Shown here: one piece after another, positions 10,229 through 21,012 of the stretch | Position numbering within the stretch: the first letter of the stretch is position 1 | Layout: the number at the start of each line of letters is the position of its first letter | Source: Hyposmocoma kahamanoa | Lineage: Eukaryota > Arthropoda > Insecta > Lepidoptera > Cosmopterigidae | DNA: 64,000 bases | Direction: 5' to 3' | NCBI RefSeq assembly: GCF_003589595.1 | Contig: NW_020653415.1 | Span: forward strand, 171,103 to 235,102 | Translations under genes and position numbers: made by a program | The notes under the pieces: model-generated | What the model saw: only the letters and a program-made list of their open reading frames with translations | Databases searched by the model: none | What the model was told of the DNA's origin: nothing

Positions 10229-10953
10229 CGTGACCGTCAAAATGGCTAGTTGCTTGAGGCATCTGGCACTGAGTGTATATTCAAGAATTGCTAACTATTC
10301 TGAATAATTGCATCATACATTCTGAGAAATTTAAAAATAATTGACCAGCCATTCTGAGATATTGAGAGGATGACTGGTGGCCACTTTGTTCAGCGTGAAG
10401 GCAGCAGATTTTCCAGGAGTATGTATTACCAATAAACGCTGCCTATTTGCTACTTTCACGAATTTAACTAATGTAGATAAGCTTATAATTTTAATTCGTG
10501 AATGTAGTACTTAAATAGGTAGCAATTATAATAAAAACTACCGCGGTTATCACACATTATAGTATAAAAGTAACGGGACTTACTCGCGTAGTATTCTACT
10601 CGGAAGCGGTCCGACTTTCAACCATAATCGATGGTCTTCATCAGGGGTTGAGTCGCGAACGTTGCACTCACACTCGCTTCCGACTAAAATACTACGCGAG
10701 TAAGTCCCGTTACTTTTGTACTATAAGGTAGCAATTATTGGCAATATATACTCCTAGAAAATCTGCTCCCTTCATGCTGGACAAAGTGGCCACTAGCCAT
10801 CCTAATATCAAAAAAGCTGGTCAGTTATTTTTTAAATTTCTCAGAATGCATGAAAGGTAGCAATTACGTAGAAAAGGCAGCAAATAGATGCAATTGTTGA
10901 ATATACACTCAGTGCCAGACGCCAGAGGCAACCAGCCATCCTGACGGTCACAC
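10229..10953. repeat. Foldback repeat with a second hairpin nested in the centre
   Basis: The left arm (about 10229-10440) and right arm (about 10740-10953) are inverted copies. Matching pieces include gtgaccgtca with tgacggtcac, ctggcactgagtgtatattc, ggccactttgt and gcagattttc. The centre holds a separate, nearly perfect inverted repeat at 10558-10726 with arms containing aagtaacgggacttactcgc. In Osbp pre-mRNA this structure would sit just 5' of exon copy A. Confidence 0.85.
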
Positions 10954-12389
10954 ACGTACGCAGTAAAACTTTTAGTTGACAGAAGGGTAACTTGGTTTCG
11001 AAATTTAAAAACGTGTATTAGACGGCCTGATTGTTCGGGAGGTCTATAGGTATGTTGGCTGAAAAGAGAGCAGAGGGCACAGGCCAATGTCACCCAAATG
11101 CGTTGACTCCCGCCTCTGCGCCGTACGGTTTCAATAGACCGGCCAACTAATGTACAGAGCTCAAAACAAAAATCAATATTTTTCGGGACATTCGTCTCGT
11201 ACTCGAAGTCGCCAATTCAATAAACGATTTATTGGTTTTCATTTTTACATGCCAGGAAATAACGCGCCAAGTTTTACTTTGTCATTTTATGTATTTTAAA
11301 GTAAGCAAAGGAGCAGGTGGAGTAGGACTGGCAGGAATCGATACTATTTAAACAGTTTCAGGATATGGTGGTCAGGCTGGTTAGGTTTATTCAAGTATTT
11401 TATGATATAGTTTCGTAAAGGCAAGTGCTGGAAGGAAGGACGTGACAGGTAGGAAGTAGGAATGAAATGTATAACACACTTGGGTCATAATTACAAAATA
11501 TTCATAAAAATGCATTTTCGACGACTGAACTGAAGAGTATTTGTTTATCTATCACGTCTCAGGGACACAGGGTGTCCATAAAGATTATATTTTAATTTTT
11601 ATAAATTTCAAAATGGTGAATGAAAACACAGTTGCACATTAGTGACACCGTGTGTCCTAAGACGCGCGAAAGACGAAATTGTGGGTTAGGAAGAAAGGAA
11701 AACCACATAAAAGATGAACGTATTATGTGAGAAATGAAATCATCTCTCCTCGTTAACTGCCGCATCCGACATCTTGTCGCAGCTGAGTAAAACGTGCGAT
11801 CACTTTAAGAATGATGAACTGTTGTGATTTACTACTATAATTCCCAAACAACAACAAGCACAACAGCAAAATCTCATCATTATTTCGGGTGTTTAAAGGT
11901 TAAACCAAATAAATAACGATTTCCACAAAGTCTTTAATTTATATAGCTGTGGTAAGTAAATCACTAATTTCGTGCACGTGAAGCTCAATAACAAAAAAGC
12001 TATAAATTTAATAAGAATTTTATCTGCAGAAAGATGGCGAATTCCTTACAACTGGCATATAATTTGGAGATTTTTTGTGCAAAATATCACTTATGTAGTT
12101 TTACCTTTAAGCAGAGGATTTCATTTCATCATCATAATGATGATGATGATGATAAATGATTTTTTTTTTTAATTTATAAGTAATTTTTAGAACTAGCCGT
12201 GACCTTGTTGGTTGACACGTTATTGCTTATCAGCATCCAGATAGAACGAGTTTGATACGAGCTACAGCTCAAAATGTGAACAGTACTGTTACAGCTAATT
12301 GAAAGATATGTACATGGGAGTGAATAACGAGGTGACAAGGCATAATCCGGTAAGTAGATGACGAATAAAAATTGTGTCGACGACGTTAC
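10954..12389. other. Unassigned intron sequence
   Basis: Intron between the foldback and exon 12390-12477. No gene was seen. A short hairpin-like run of cat/atg repeats lies near 12124-12152. Confidence 0.4.
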
Positions 12390-12477
12390 CTGCTCGGAGA
12401 TGGACCGCCAGCCAAGGTCGGTCATTCGGTCGCACTCGTAAGTTTCGCCAAGCAGTGGGTTGAATGGTTTGTTTGTT
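12390..12477 (-). CDS. Osbp: Osbp exon (ORD, KPFNPLLGETYE block)
   Basis: 88 nt: one base completing Arg, then 29 codons, ending GAG CAG before donor gtaacg. Reads TNKPFNPLLGETYECD, then RMTDLGWRSISEQ. NPLLGE is an invariant ORP motif and the terminal EQ is the start of the EQVSHHPP signature, which is split across this junction. The exon can join copy A or copy B because both begin in phase 0. Confidence 0.96.
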
Positions 12478-12686
12478 CTGGAACATATTATATAAGACGG
12501 TGTTCATAATAATAAGTATTATAAGAGTGCTCATAATCTTTCTTCTTCCTGTCCTTATCCAACGCCAGGTGGGGCCAGCACAACATGTTGTGCTAGCCTT
12601 CTTCCATTCTCGCCGATCAGCCATTTTCTATACTCACACCTTTCTTATCCATGTCATCTTTCACAAAATCCATCCGACAGTGCTCA

Positions 12687-12857
12687 TAGGGTCGTATTCC
12701 AGAACTCTACTCAATTCTCAAGTCAGGATTTGAGCAGACTTGAGTATGATTTCAAGCACTGGAAATACAACCCTAATGGCAAGGACTTGAGTATGATTCT
12801 AGAAATCATATTCAAGTCCTGCCTTGAGCATTGAGTACAGTTCTAGAATACGACCCT
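12687..12857. mobile_element. Palindromic MITE
   Basis: Ends are inverted: agggtcgtattccagaactc on the left and agttctagaatacgaccct on the right. Further in, tcaagtcaggat pairs with tcaagtcctgcc-type sequence. Length about 170 bp, in an Osbp intron, no coding capacity. Confidence 0.75.
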
Positions 12858-12956
12858 TTATGATATAAATTATAAAACAGTGAACATAAATTGTATTATA
12901 AGATGGTGTTCATAATAATACGTATTATAAGACGGTGTTAAGAATAATATGTGCCT

Positions 12957-13288
12957 GACAACATAGGACCTGACGTCTCAGGGTCACAGACGCAGGTGCA
13001 GCACCCTTCAGATCTTTGCGATTTAAAGTTTTGAGTGGCACGCAACTGTTAAGGCCCTCATATACAATTTTTCGTGTCGATCTATCGTCATGATATCGAT
13101 AATCTATCCGTCGCTACTCCCTTGGCGTTCACACACACTATCGCTTCGACATAAACATACAATATCGTTTCGTACTTCCGATCAGTCTGAAATGACAAAT
13201 CGTCCCGCATATGGGGGTCTTTACCGACAGGCATGTCGTTTACCACCAGGTCCACATGTTTGTTCGTCAGTTGATATCATAAAAAAGG
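12957..13288 (+). repeat. SINE-like repeat S2, 3' part, split by a small insertion
   Basis: 12957-13057 carries the block atctttgcgatttaaagttt. 13228-13288 resumes with gacaggcatgtcgtttacca and the family end ttgatatcataaaaaagg. Between them, about 13060-13225 is foreign and has inverted edges ccctcatat and atatggggg, so it looks like a small MITE inserted in the SINE. Confidence 0.6.
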
Positions 13289-13294
13289 TCTTAC

Positions 13295-13481
13295 CTATTA
13301 GAGGTAGTAGCATAAGCAGAAATTGTGAAGGCAGCAACATATGCCAACTGTTGCGCGGGGTCACTGAACTTGGCAGCTTCGTCGAGGATATATGAGTATT
13401 CGTAGTCCTCGGTGAGCCGCTGCAGCATCGACAGCGGTTCGCTGAAGTTCACAGGGATCGGTATCTTCGATAGCTCTTTAC
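13295..13481 (-). CDS. Osbp: Osbp exon (ORD start, SKIPIPVNFSEPLSMLQR)
   Basis: 187 nt: two bases completing Gly, 61 codons, two bases of Arg. Acceptor attacag, donor gtaaga. Reads KELSKIPIPVNFSEPLSMLQ, then RLTEDYEYSYILDEAAK and QQLAYVAAFTISAYATTSN. This is the N-terminal lid and first helices of the ORD sterol/PI4P pocket, near-identical to OSBP across animals. Confidence 0.96.
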
Positions 13482-13555
13482 CTGTAATGTCACAATGCAT
13501 TTTTTAAATTTCGTTTCAGTAGAGTCAACTGTAACAGCAAGCTATATACTTTTTT

Positions 13556-13815
13556 GTAGCAGTAGAGCTTCTTGTGAAAGAGTTCATCCAGGGGAGTACT
13601 GCTACCTTACCTATTTCTGCCACCAAGAAGTAATGTCAGCATTACTGTGTTCCGGTTTTGAAGGTAAGGGTGCTGGTGAAATTACAGGCACATGGGACTT
13701 GTCAACTTATGTCTCAGGGTGACGGGCGTAGTACGGTGCCCCTCAGATCTTTGCGATTTAAAGCTCTGAGTGGCACTGTAACTGTAATGGACAGGTGTGT
13801 AGATATTATAAAAAA
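13556..13815 (+). repeat. SINE-like repeat S2, full-body copy
   Basis: Runs from gtagcagtagagcttcttgt through gccaccttacc-like, gggacttgtcaacttatgtc and tctttgcgatttaaagctct to ggacaggtgtgtag, then an A-rich end. It lies 74 bp from the 5' edge of Osbp exon 13295-13481. Confidence 0.75.
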
Positions 13816-14019
13816 ACTTTCGGATTTCGCCTCCAGTGCAACAAAACAAGATCGGTCATTGTGTAGCTTGATGTGTTGCCGTCTGTACTATGTAGCATAA
13901 CACTTTAAGCATATTACATACGGGCGATGTTCGAACAAAATTATCAAACTCTATACGCTACAATTTTCAAGTCTGATATGCTGTCGTCTTATACGCAAAA
14001 CAATACGATGACAAACAAA

Positions 14020-14215
14020 ACAATTGACGACCTCGGTGGCCCAACGCTGTCGGCTTTGGATGAGGTCCCGAGTTCGATTTCGGTACGACCAATTTGTGAA
14101 TGACCTTTTCTAAGTTGGTTATGGTCCGAGTGTTCTGGGTTGTGTTCCGGAGTGAATCCTGTTACGCTGGTGCTCATAGTATAGAGACTTCTCTAGTTTC
14201 AGACCAGGCTATTGG
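14020..14215 (+). repeat. tRNA-like SINE, family S1, copy 3
   Basis: Best copy of S1: acctcggtggcccaacgctg, a B-box-like gagttcgatttcgg, then ctaagttggttatggtccga and gtgttctgggttgtg. The order of A-box-like and B-box-like motifs supports a tRNA origin. Confidence 0.6.
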
Positions 14216-14446
14216 TGTGACTGTTCGGCATATTGGCATTTTATTATTAATACACTGAAAGACTGAATAAGGTCAACAAGCTGCCTTGCCTTAACAAATC
14301 GACGCCAGCAATTAACACTACACTAACTTAAACATTCAATAAAAAGTGAACTTGGTGTATTTTTCTTTCTTCTTTTTTACTACAAGTTATCATGGAAAAT
14401 AATATACAATATTATTATTTTTGTGTTATTTTCTTTTCTTAAAGTC

Positions 14447-14930
14447 GGATTAGCGCTACGGCAAAAAGCCGTTAAAAGCAATGGTCTGTAGCAAACGCAT
14501 AAAAAAATTCATAAGAGCGGGTTCACACCTGCGCACGCGCACGAGCAGTGCAGTTCGAGTGCATCTTACGAATATAGTATGGACACATTTAGACATGTTC
14601 GCGAGTGGTTCGCGCCCAAGTTATTATATTCATGACGTGCACATATTCGTCGTTACATGAATGAGCATGAACATTGTATGGACGCGTCCGCAAACAGTTC
14701 GCGTGCGTGTTACATGTTCGTGGCGCGTGGTATGCACGGTTCGTGCGTGTGGATCCGCCTTAAGGTCTGTTGAATGGGCCATAGCCCAGCTGGAAGAGCG
14801 ATAGTCCGCGTTGGGTGAAAATGTTGCTGGTTCGACCCGGATCGCAGGAATTTTTAATTGAGTTTGTTCAATCTTTGTATCAATTATAACTAGGGAATAT
14901 ATTAACTAATTGATTTCAGCAGCATTTTAA
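14447..14930 (+). repeat. Composite SINE, family S3, split by a MITE
   Basis: 14447-14511 has the 5' part (gcgctacgg, then aaacgcataaaaaaattca). 14763-14930 resumes with the tRNA-like part: A-box-like tagcccagctggaagagcg and B-box-like ggttcgacccgg, then a tail with caatctttgtatcaattata. The intact order is seen at 50850-51070. Confidence 0.6.
14512..14762. mobile_element. MITE inserted in a SINE
   Basis: Termini are inverted repeats: taagagcgggttcacac and the reverse of gtgtggatccgcctta. The interior is rich in repeated gttcgcg/cgtgcg motifs, giving a palindromic, locally GC-rich body of about 250 bp. It splits the S3 SINE described at 14447-14930. Confidence 0.65.
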
Positions 14931-15004
14931 CTGCTGTAGAAACTTATAAAACAAAGAAATTCTTGTTCATAGGAATTTTGTGCATTGTTTCAGGTACACT
15001 AAGC

Positions 15005-15225
15005 AACACTACTGCCTCAGTAGCCGAACGGTTACCATGCCGGACTGTCCCAGGTTTGATTCCCGGGCCGGAAGGAAATATTTGTAATAATATTTCTTTC
15101 TCTCGTGAGTTTGGATGTAATTTGTGGTTTATGTGTGTGTCCGTCCGTGGCACCCGCAACTCAGGGTTTCCCTAGTGCGGGGAAATGCTATGTTTAGTGT
15201 GTGCATTATTATTATTATTATTATG
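15005..15225 (+). repeat. tRNA-derived SINE, family S4, copy 1
   Basis: A-box-like agtagccgaacggttaccat and B-box-like aggtttgattcccggg, spaced as in a tRNA. A body follows with gagtttggatgtaatttgtg and gtgtgtccgtcc, and the copy ends in an (att)n run. The inverted partner is at 62937-63150. This is not a functional tRNA gene: no cloverleaf could be closed. Confidence 0.75.
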
Positions 15226-15285
15226 TAGCACAATGTTACAAGGCGTTAGACTTTGACATTGCTTGTTGAGATTCACTATACTGAC

Positions 15286-15397
15286 CTATACAATTTTTCA
15301 TGATAGACCACAGTGAGAGCGGGTAGTTAGGTTTGTCAGGCACGCGCGAGCGCCGCGTGTGCCCGTCCACCATGCTCACTACTTGTGACACGTGCGG
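15286..15397 (-). CDS. Osbp: Osbp exon (RVPDKPNYPLSLWSIMKNCIG)
   Basis: 112 nt: 37 codons plus the first base of Gly. Acceptor ttctattccag, donor gtcagt. Reads PHVSQVVSMVDGHTRRS, then RVPDKPNYPLSLWSIMKNCI. The second half is the invariant entry to the ORD, and the first half is a variable linker. Phase matches exons on both sides. Confidence 0.95.
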
Positions 15398-15690
15398 CTG
15401 GAATAGAACACATACATTTTCATTATTATACATCTGAATAAGCTACGCACTGTGGTAGTGCATCTAAAGCTTGTATTAATAAACAGCTCTTATGTCTGGT
15501 CATTAATTTATTTATTGTTTATTTTACTTATTTATTTACGAAATTTATTTATTTAGGAAAATTCACGGACAAATAATAAAATTATAGTATAGATAAATAT
15601 GACTAATCCAATGCCATTTACGAATTCCCACCTGCATGAAACAATTTAAAGTGCTTACCACTACTACTGAGATATAGTTGGCGAAATATT
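15398..15690. other. Unassigned intron sequence
   Basis: AT-rich, nothing supported. Confidence 0.35.
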
Positions 15691-15699
15691 ATTAACGCT

Positions 15700-15860
15700 C
15701 ATTGTACCAATAAATGGATGTCGGGTTCGCGTTAAAAAGTGTCCGCAACTATAGGGCGTTAAAATCGTATACAGAGCCTCAATAGCGCAAGTCTCCGTTT
15801 GTTCGACTGTCAACGCGGTTGTCAACATGCAGTACTATATATAATAATAACTTGTAAAAA
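15700..15860 (-). repeat. Fragment of MITE family M2, inverted
   Basis: Contains aaatggatgtcgggttcgcg, gggcgttaaaatcgtataca and tccgtttgttcgactgtcaa. Each matches, in reverse, the MITE at 27773-28003. A further end fragment lies at about 17970-18010. Confidence 0.55.
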
Positions 15861-16710
15861 TTACTGCAATAAAATGTAGAAACAGAATTTTGTACCACAT
15901 TTTCACTAAACTAATATATTGTGTTATCATTTATTTAAAAGTGTTATTTTGTACAGTTGTATAGTATTTAAATAATATATAAATGAATCGTAAATATAAA
16001 TTACAAAAGCAAACAAAATAATCAAATAGCTAACTGGCCTTTTTCTACACATTGCATGCGCAAAAGATGGAAAGAGACCCATTATGTCAATTTCAAGAAA
16101 CTTATTATAACCTTCTTGGTCATTTTCAATTGTTCGAACCACAAGCGATTTAAATATTTAGAACAAAGAAACTAAAGAGTCGCTTCGATTTTAATCTTAT
16201 TTTTAAAATGTTTTTTATTTTTATTATATGTTAGCTATGATTAACAAAATAGTGTTGTACTCGTTTTACGGTTTGGGAAGTTTACCTATCAGAAGTGAGA
16301 AAATACATTTGCCCGAAATAACGTTAGCTCGAATTTTCTTAATGTCAAATGTATTTTTTTAGAAAGATTATAAAACAAAAGCTAATTTTGTCTTTGTGAA
16401 AAGCATCAAAATTACTCGAAAGCGTAACCCGTTTTATTATAAATCGGTTTTCGGAACTACGGATATTTGAGTTTACGTTTAGTTGGAATATCGGTATATT
16501 TCTTATAGTACACGCTTATTTCCACATTTGTTGTAATATTTGTATGTATGTATCTGCCCAACACATTATTATTTCTTTAGGTGAATTTGTACAAAATTCG
16601 ACATAATAATATATATAAAAATTAATTCATATTTACGATAACGGCTACTTACTCCATTACTCTTGTGTTCAAGTAATTTTCAGTTGAAGCTAAATATGGT
16701 GTATTTTGTT
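15861..16710. other. Unassigned intron sequence
   Basis: Very AT-rich; no gene or repeat with support. It ends at the foldback element that starts at 16711. Confidence 0.35.
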
Positions 16711-17806
16711 AAAGGAGATCCGCCAAAATGACCCCAGGCCCGGCGCCAAAATAATGTAACTCAGTTTTTAGAGTAAAAATAGCAATAATATTATATAGTT
16801 TCGGTATTGCTAAATTCACATGCTAACATAGTTTTTTTGCCTGTTGAATTTTCATAGGCGCTTTATGAAAAATTCTATTTATTAGAGAAGCGTCGTCCTT
16901 TTTAGTTCATTACCATTGTAATAAATAATTATGGCATATAAGCATGTATATCAATCATATTATATAAACATATTTCATTTGCAGTTATATTTTTATTTAG
17001 AAAAAAAAATAGTATAAACTTCCCATAAATAAATAGAAGAATCAAGTCAAATGTTTTAGTTTTAGCTTTTTGTTTGTATTATATAATGATAAATATATCA
17101 ACATTCGCATAAAGGTACAACAACAAATACGTTCAAACAAATAATTTAAATAAAGTATATTTGTATTGTTATATTATCGCTTTACGCGACTTTACTTAAT
17201 GGCCGCATGACCTTCAAGCAATCGGCAAAGAAAGGATGAACACGCACGGATGAACGCACCTGTGACGTGAGGGCACAACTGGATACATCTTATTGTCTCG
17301 CTCACATATAATGGTTTAGAGGGAGAAACACGCAGACGCCCGCTTTGCTTTGGCGTGCTCTGCTCACGCGCAGTCCTACGCTAACGTTTGTTGTGTTGTG
17401 TACTGTGAACTGTGCGATATCTTACCTTGATCTTTATTTTACTTTGTTTAACCCTCCCGGACTTTTGATTTTCTTGTGAAATGGCAGACGTTTGTATTTT
17501 GTGTACACGATCATTACGGCAACGTCGTAGACATTTCATAGTTTACAGTACAGTACATACATGCTTATACGCCATAATGACTAATTACAAGATTAATGAA
17601 CTAAAAATGACGACATTTCTCTAAAACATTTAATTTTACAAAGAGCCCCTATTAAAATGCAACGGGCAAAAAGACAATGTTAGCATGTGAATTTAGCAAT
17701 ACCGAAAGTATATAATATTTTTGCTATTTTTACTCTAAAAATTGAGTTACATTATTTTGGCGCCGGGCCTGGGGTAATTTTGTATGGGATTTGGCGGATC
17801 TCCTTT
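16711..17806. mobile_element. 1.1 kb element with ~160-bp terminal inverted repeats
   Basis: The left end starts aaaggagatccgccaaa and the right end finishes tttggcggatctccttt. Similarity between arms continues inward for about 160 bp, including ccaggcccggcgccaaaata and taaattcacatgctaaca. A ~22-bp direct repeat (cagttgaagctaaatatggt / cagtagaagctgaatatggt) flanks the element at 16681 and 17808, which is long for a target duplication. The unique middle includes a GC-richer stretch (17180-17450) followed by a short reading frame. The family is unknown. Confidence 0.8.
17481..17624 (+). CDS. Short 47-codon frame inside the 1.1 kb inverted-repeat element
   Basis: ATG at 17481 in the context gtgaaATGG, stop TAA at 17622-17624. 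Begins MADVCILCTRSLRQRRRHF. It has a CxxC pair followed by a basic cluster and is the only frame with a good start context in the element. It could be a first exon of a lost transposase, a captured host exon, or chance. I do not recognise it. Confidence 0.25.
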   Translation: MADVCILCTRSLRQRRRHFIVYSTVHTCLYAIMTNYKINELKMTTFL

Positions 17807-18010
17807 CCAGTAGAAGCTGAATATGGTGTTTTTGAGCCCATAAATTCTTGCAAGCAAAATTAGGTAGTACTGCAATGACGTTACAATTTAAATGAAATGT
17901 TTTAGTTTTTACATTTCGTTATATGTCACTACGGTTGTATAGATTAACCTCGGACGTTTTATTTGTGGTTTTTGAATCAGACCCGACGTCCATTTGTTGG
18001 TAGGTCAATG

Positions 18011-19034
18011 TTTACACTGATTCGTCTTATCGCTTCATCATTAGAGTACAATAGGTCTAAATAATGAGCCGTCTCAGTAACACACGTGTCACCTATATAG
18101 TGCAAACAACTAGTTTAAATATCTTTACGTATTGGCACTTAATTTCAAACTTGATAAACGTCATGCGGAAATAACTTCGTTGAATTAGTAAGAAAAGAAT
18201 CGACAGTCGGTATTTTACGACAAAGTACAAAAAAAAACAAAAAATAAAAAGACAGGTACAACAGGCGGTCTTATTGCTATATAGCAATCTCTTCCATGCA
18301 ACCTTCGGGTTACAGGAAAAACTGTGAGATAGTAATTAATTGAGAGTGCAACAGAAGACGTATTTAAAACATATATGTGCACATGCACAAATGAAAAAGA
18401 AAGATATTCATAAAAATAGTCTAAAACAGACATCCAAAATAATAGTAATAAATAAATAAAATACTTAAATAAATAAAAATAAATAAATAACAAAAAAATA
18501 CATATGATTACACAAAATGAAAGAAGAATTATATAAAACATAATAATAACAACACATAAGATCTAAAACAGGTAAGAACATGAGAAAAAAATTAAGAGTG
18601 TAAGATAATGAGCTTTGAGAGGAGTTTTGAAAGACCAAACAGACTTAGTGCGTTACATACAGGTTTAAAAAAAACGGCCTGATGATTAACGAAATAATTC
18701 AGTACTAGAATTCAGAAGAAGCAGTGAGTAAAAGAAGTGTTAATGGTTTTATAACCCTATTATAATAGAAAGGATAAGTCCTTGAAAGAGATCGCGGCGC
18801 GAATAATATATCTTCAACTATATATCCTCTGTCGAACAAAAAAAGAATCATCAAAATCGATTCATAAATTGAGTTATCGCGTGTGCGCTCGCGCGCGCTG
18901 CACGCGTGCTGTATGCGTGCAATTAAATACATGTTACCGTATTTATGTCTCTCGCGAGCCTTTCGCAAACAGGCGCATGTGCGACGCATTCGCTAGATTT
19001 GTACATACCCTAACATACATACAAAAAAATACAG
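18011..19034. other. Intron sequence with a probable retrotransposon 3' UTR remnant
   Basis: Around 18255-18320 the segment acaggcggtcttattgctat and aaccttcgggtt resembles 3' UTR sequence common in lepidopteran retrotransposons, but no coding part is attached. The rest, including a CA/CG-alternating patch near 18885-18925, is unassigned. Confidence 0.35.
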
Positions 19035-19122
19035 TCCAATTCTGTCCTCGTAACGAATAAAGGCACAACTATGCTTACTTCATATAGCAGTTGTGCCTTT
19101 TTTCGTTCTGAGGGCAAAATTG
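19035..19122. repeat. Hairpin
   Basis: aaaggcacaactatg and catatagcagttgtgccttt pair, and the outer bases (cctcgtaacgaa with ttcgttctgagg) extend the stem. It is probably the end of a MITE. Confidence 0.65.
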
Positions 19123-19214
19123 AGAAACTCCTTTTTTTAAGTCTGTAATTATCGACAGAATATGAAAAACGTTTAATGTAAAAGCATTCGCAACTATCTT
19201 TTTTATGATATTAG

Positions 19215-19755
19215 TAGGATGAATAAGTTGTGCGCATGGTGGTATGCGACACACTTATCCATAGCAGTTGTTGTACCACGCAAAAGAATCGCAAAGATCC
19301 GAGTGGCCCTGTCACTGCGCCCATCACCTTGAGACATAGTTGCCAAATGTCATGTCCTTGTAATTTCACCTGCACCTTTAAAATTGGACTGCTTTGCGAC
19401 AGAAACAGGTGAAAAATGAACTCTTTAGCAAGGAGCTATACTGCTACTAAATCTTTTAGTAGCAGTAGAGCTTCTTGTGAAAGTGTTTGTCCAGGGAAAT
19501 ACTGCCACCGTACCCATTTCTGCCGCCAAGCAGTAATGTGAGCATTACTGCGTTCCGATTTAGAAGGGTAAGAGTGCTGGAGAAATTATAGGCCCATGCG
19601 ACTTGTCAACTTATGTCTCAGGGTGACGGGCGTCGTCGCAGTGCCCATTTAAAGATCTTTGCGATTTAAAGCTATGAATGACGCTGCAACTGTTATGGAT
19701 AGGCGCGTCGCTTACCACCAGTCGCACGACCTATTCGTCCCGTCACTTGGTAGTG
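19215..19755. repeat. Head-to-head pair of S2 SINE-like repeats
   Basis: 19215-19450 is an S2 copy in reverse orientation (it ends agctatactgctact). 19456-19755 is a forward copy (agtagcagtagagcttcttg through cccgtcacttggtagtgtag). The two are nearly touching and form an inverted repeat of about 240 bp per arm, starting 58 bp downstream of the Osbp 99-nt exon donor. Confidence 0.75.
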
Positions 19756-19812
19756 TAGAAAAAAAATCTAGGTAAAATAAGATGTAGGTCCCTCAAGGAC
19801 GTTGGTACTCAC

Positions 19813-19911
19813 CCATACTTTGATGTCTTCTTTGGGCTTAGTGACGGTACTGGCCGCCTCCTCAGACACGCCACCCATATTTTCGCCTTCTTTGTCCTTC
19901 ACGAATACGAC
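19813..19911 (-). CDS. Osbp: Osbp exon (acidic/lysine linker, 33 residues)
   Basis: 99 nt, 33 codons, phase 0 at both ends; acceptor gttctag, donor gtgagt. Reads VVFVKDKEGENMGGVSEE, then AASTVTKPKEDIKVW. It belongs to the divergent linker between FFAT and ORD, so the call rests on splice sites, phase and position rather than on sequence identity. Confidence 0.85.
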
Positions 19912-20761
19912 CTAGAACACCAAACAAAGGCGCGCAATGACTTCGCTGTACATTGCCAACAAAAAGTAATAAATCATTACTTGATTTAATTATATTACCG
20001 TTTAAGATAATAAAGTGATGTTAATGAATTATTCTTGATATTTTTTCTAAGTGTAACGTTTTTTGAGAAATCAAATCAATGATCTCTAAATCATTAACAA
20101 TTTTAAGAACCTGCACCGATAACAAACTATAACAAAAATGACCATATAATATAATCTTTATTTTAGCTCTACACATTTCTATCACCGGAACAAACAATAT
20201 CGAAGTAATATTGTAATCTATTAATTGTAATTAGTTTCATTTTGCGATTATGTTTAGAAAAAAATTTAAAACAAGCAGATGAAATGGATGGAAATGGCTG
20301 AAAAAGTTCCACTTGAATAGCAAATGAGTTATTGTGCCATAAGACTACGGCATACTTCCACTTCTAGAGTACCAGAAGACGGGCGAAAGCTTGTTATTGT
20401 GCTCTATACCCGGGGCGAAGGGTACATGTTACATGTTCTATAACCTTATCTAAGATATTGACTCATCTAGGCTCAAATTATATTAATCAACGACATTTTT
20501 ATATAGTTCATCCGGTGTACCATTACTATGTACAATTCTTTTGAATAGAACGCCTAAAATTCCACAAACTAAGTACCTCTCTTTTTTACTACAATGACAG
20601 AGAACAAAAAGTAAAGAGAACGGGCACTTTCCGCCCCTCCCTAGCTTTAGATACCGCACCACGCCTCGCACATTGCCGGTCACTTTGACTGAACGACAAC
20701 AAGGCTGCCGGCGCGCCGCGGCGAGCCGTTTTCAGACGAAGACGGCTTTGATATTTGAATA
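19912..20761. other. Intron sequence, nothing assigned
   Basis: A 66-codon minus frame at 20483-20683 was considered and rejected. A GC-rich patch (gccggcgcgccgcggcgag) lies at 20707-20725. Confidence 0.35.
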
Positions 20762-21012
20762 TACTGCCCTGATAAGACGAAAAGCGCTATCTCAATCGGA
20801 GTAAGTTTTGAGAAAATCGACTCTTTATAAATTGCATTTTATGTAATTGTATTGTGTTTAAAAACACTTCTTAGTGGTTTTTTAAATGTTTTAAGTTAGA
20901 TAGCGGTATTTCTATTATACCATTAGATGCGAAATTATTGTAGCTATTGAATGGTATAAAAAAACGAAAAAAGCTTATCTCAGAGATTGCGCCTTTCGGC
21001 TTAGCAGGGCAG
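20762..21012. mobile_element. MITE with ~30-bp terminal inverted repeats
   Basis: Left end actgccctgataagacgaaa, then gcgctatctc. The right end is the imperfect inverse, finishing ggcttagcagggcagt. Length about 250 bp, no coding capacity. Confidence 0.7.

Noticed and set aside
15020..15075. tRNA-like segment with A- and B-box motifs
   Set aside because: No complete acceptor stem can be formed and an inverted copy exists at 62937-63150, so it is a SINE and not a tRNA gene.
18215..18541. 108-codon minus frame rich in Phe, Tyr and Ile
   Set aside because: Composition reflects A/T runs; no conserved motif and no splice context.
20483..20683. 66-codon minus frame with a Cys-rich stretch
   Set aside because: No recognisable family, no splice support, and next to MITE sequence.
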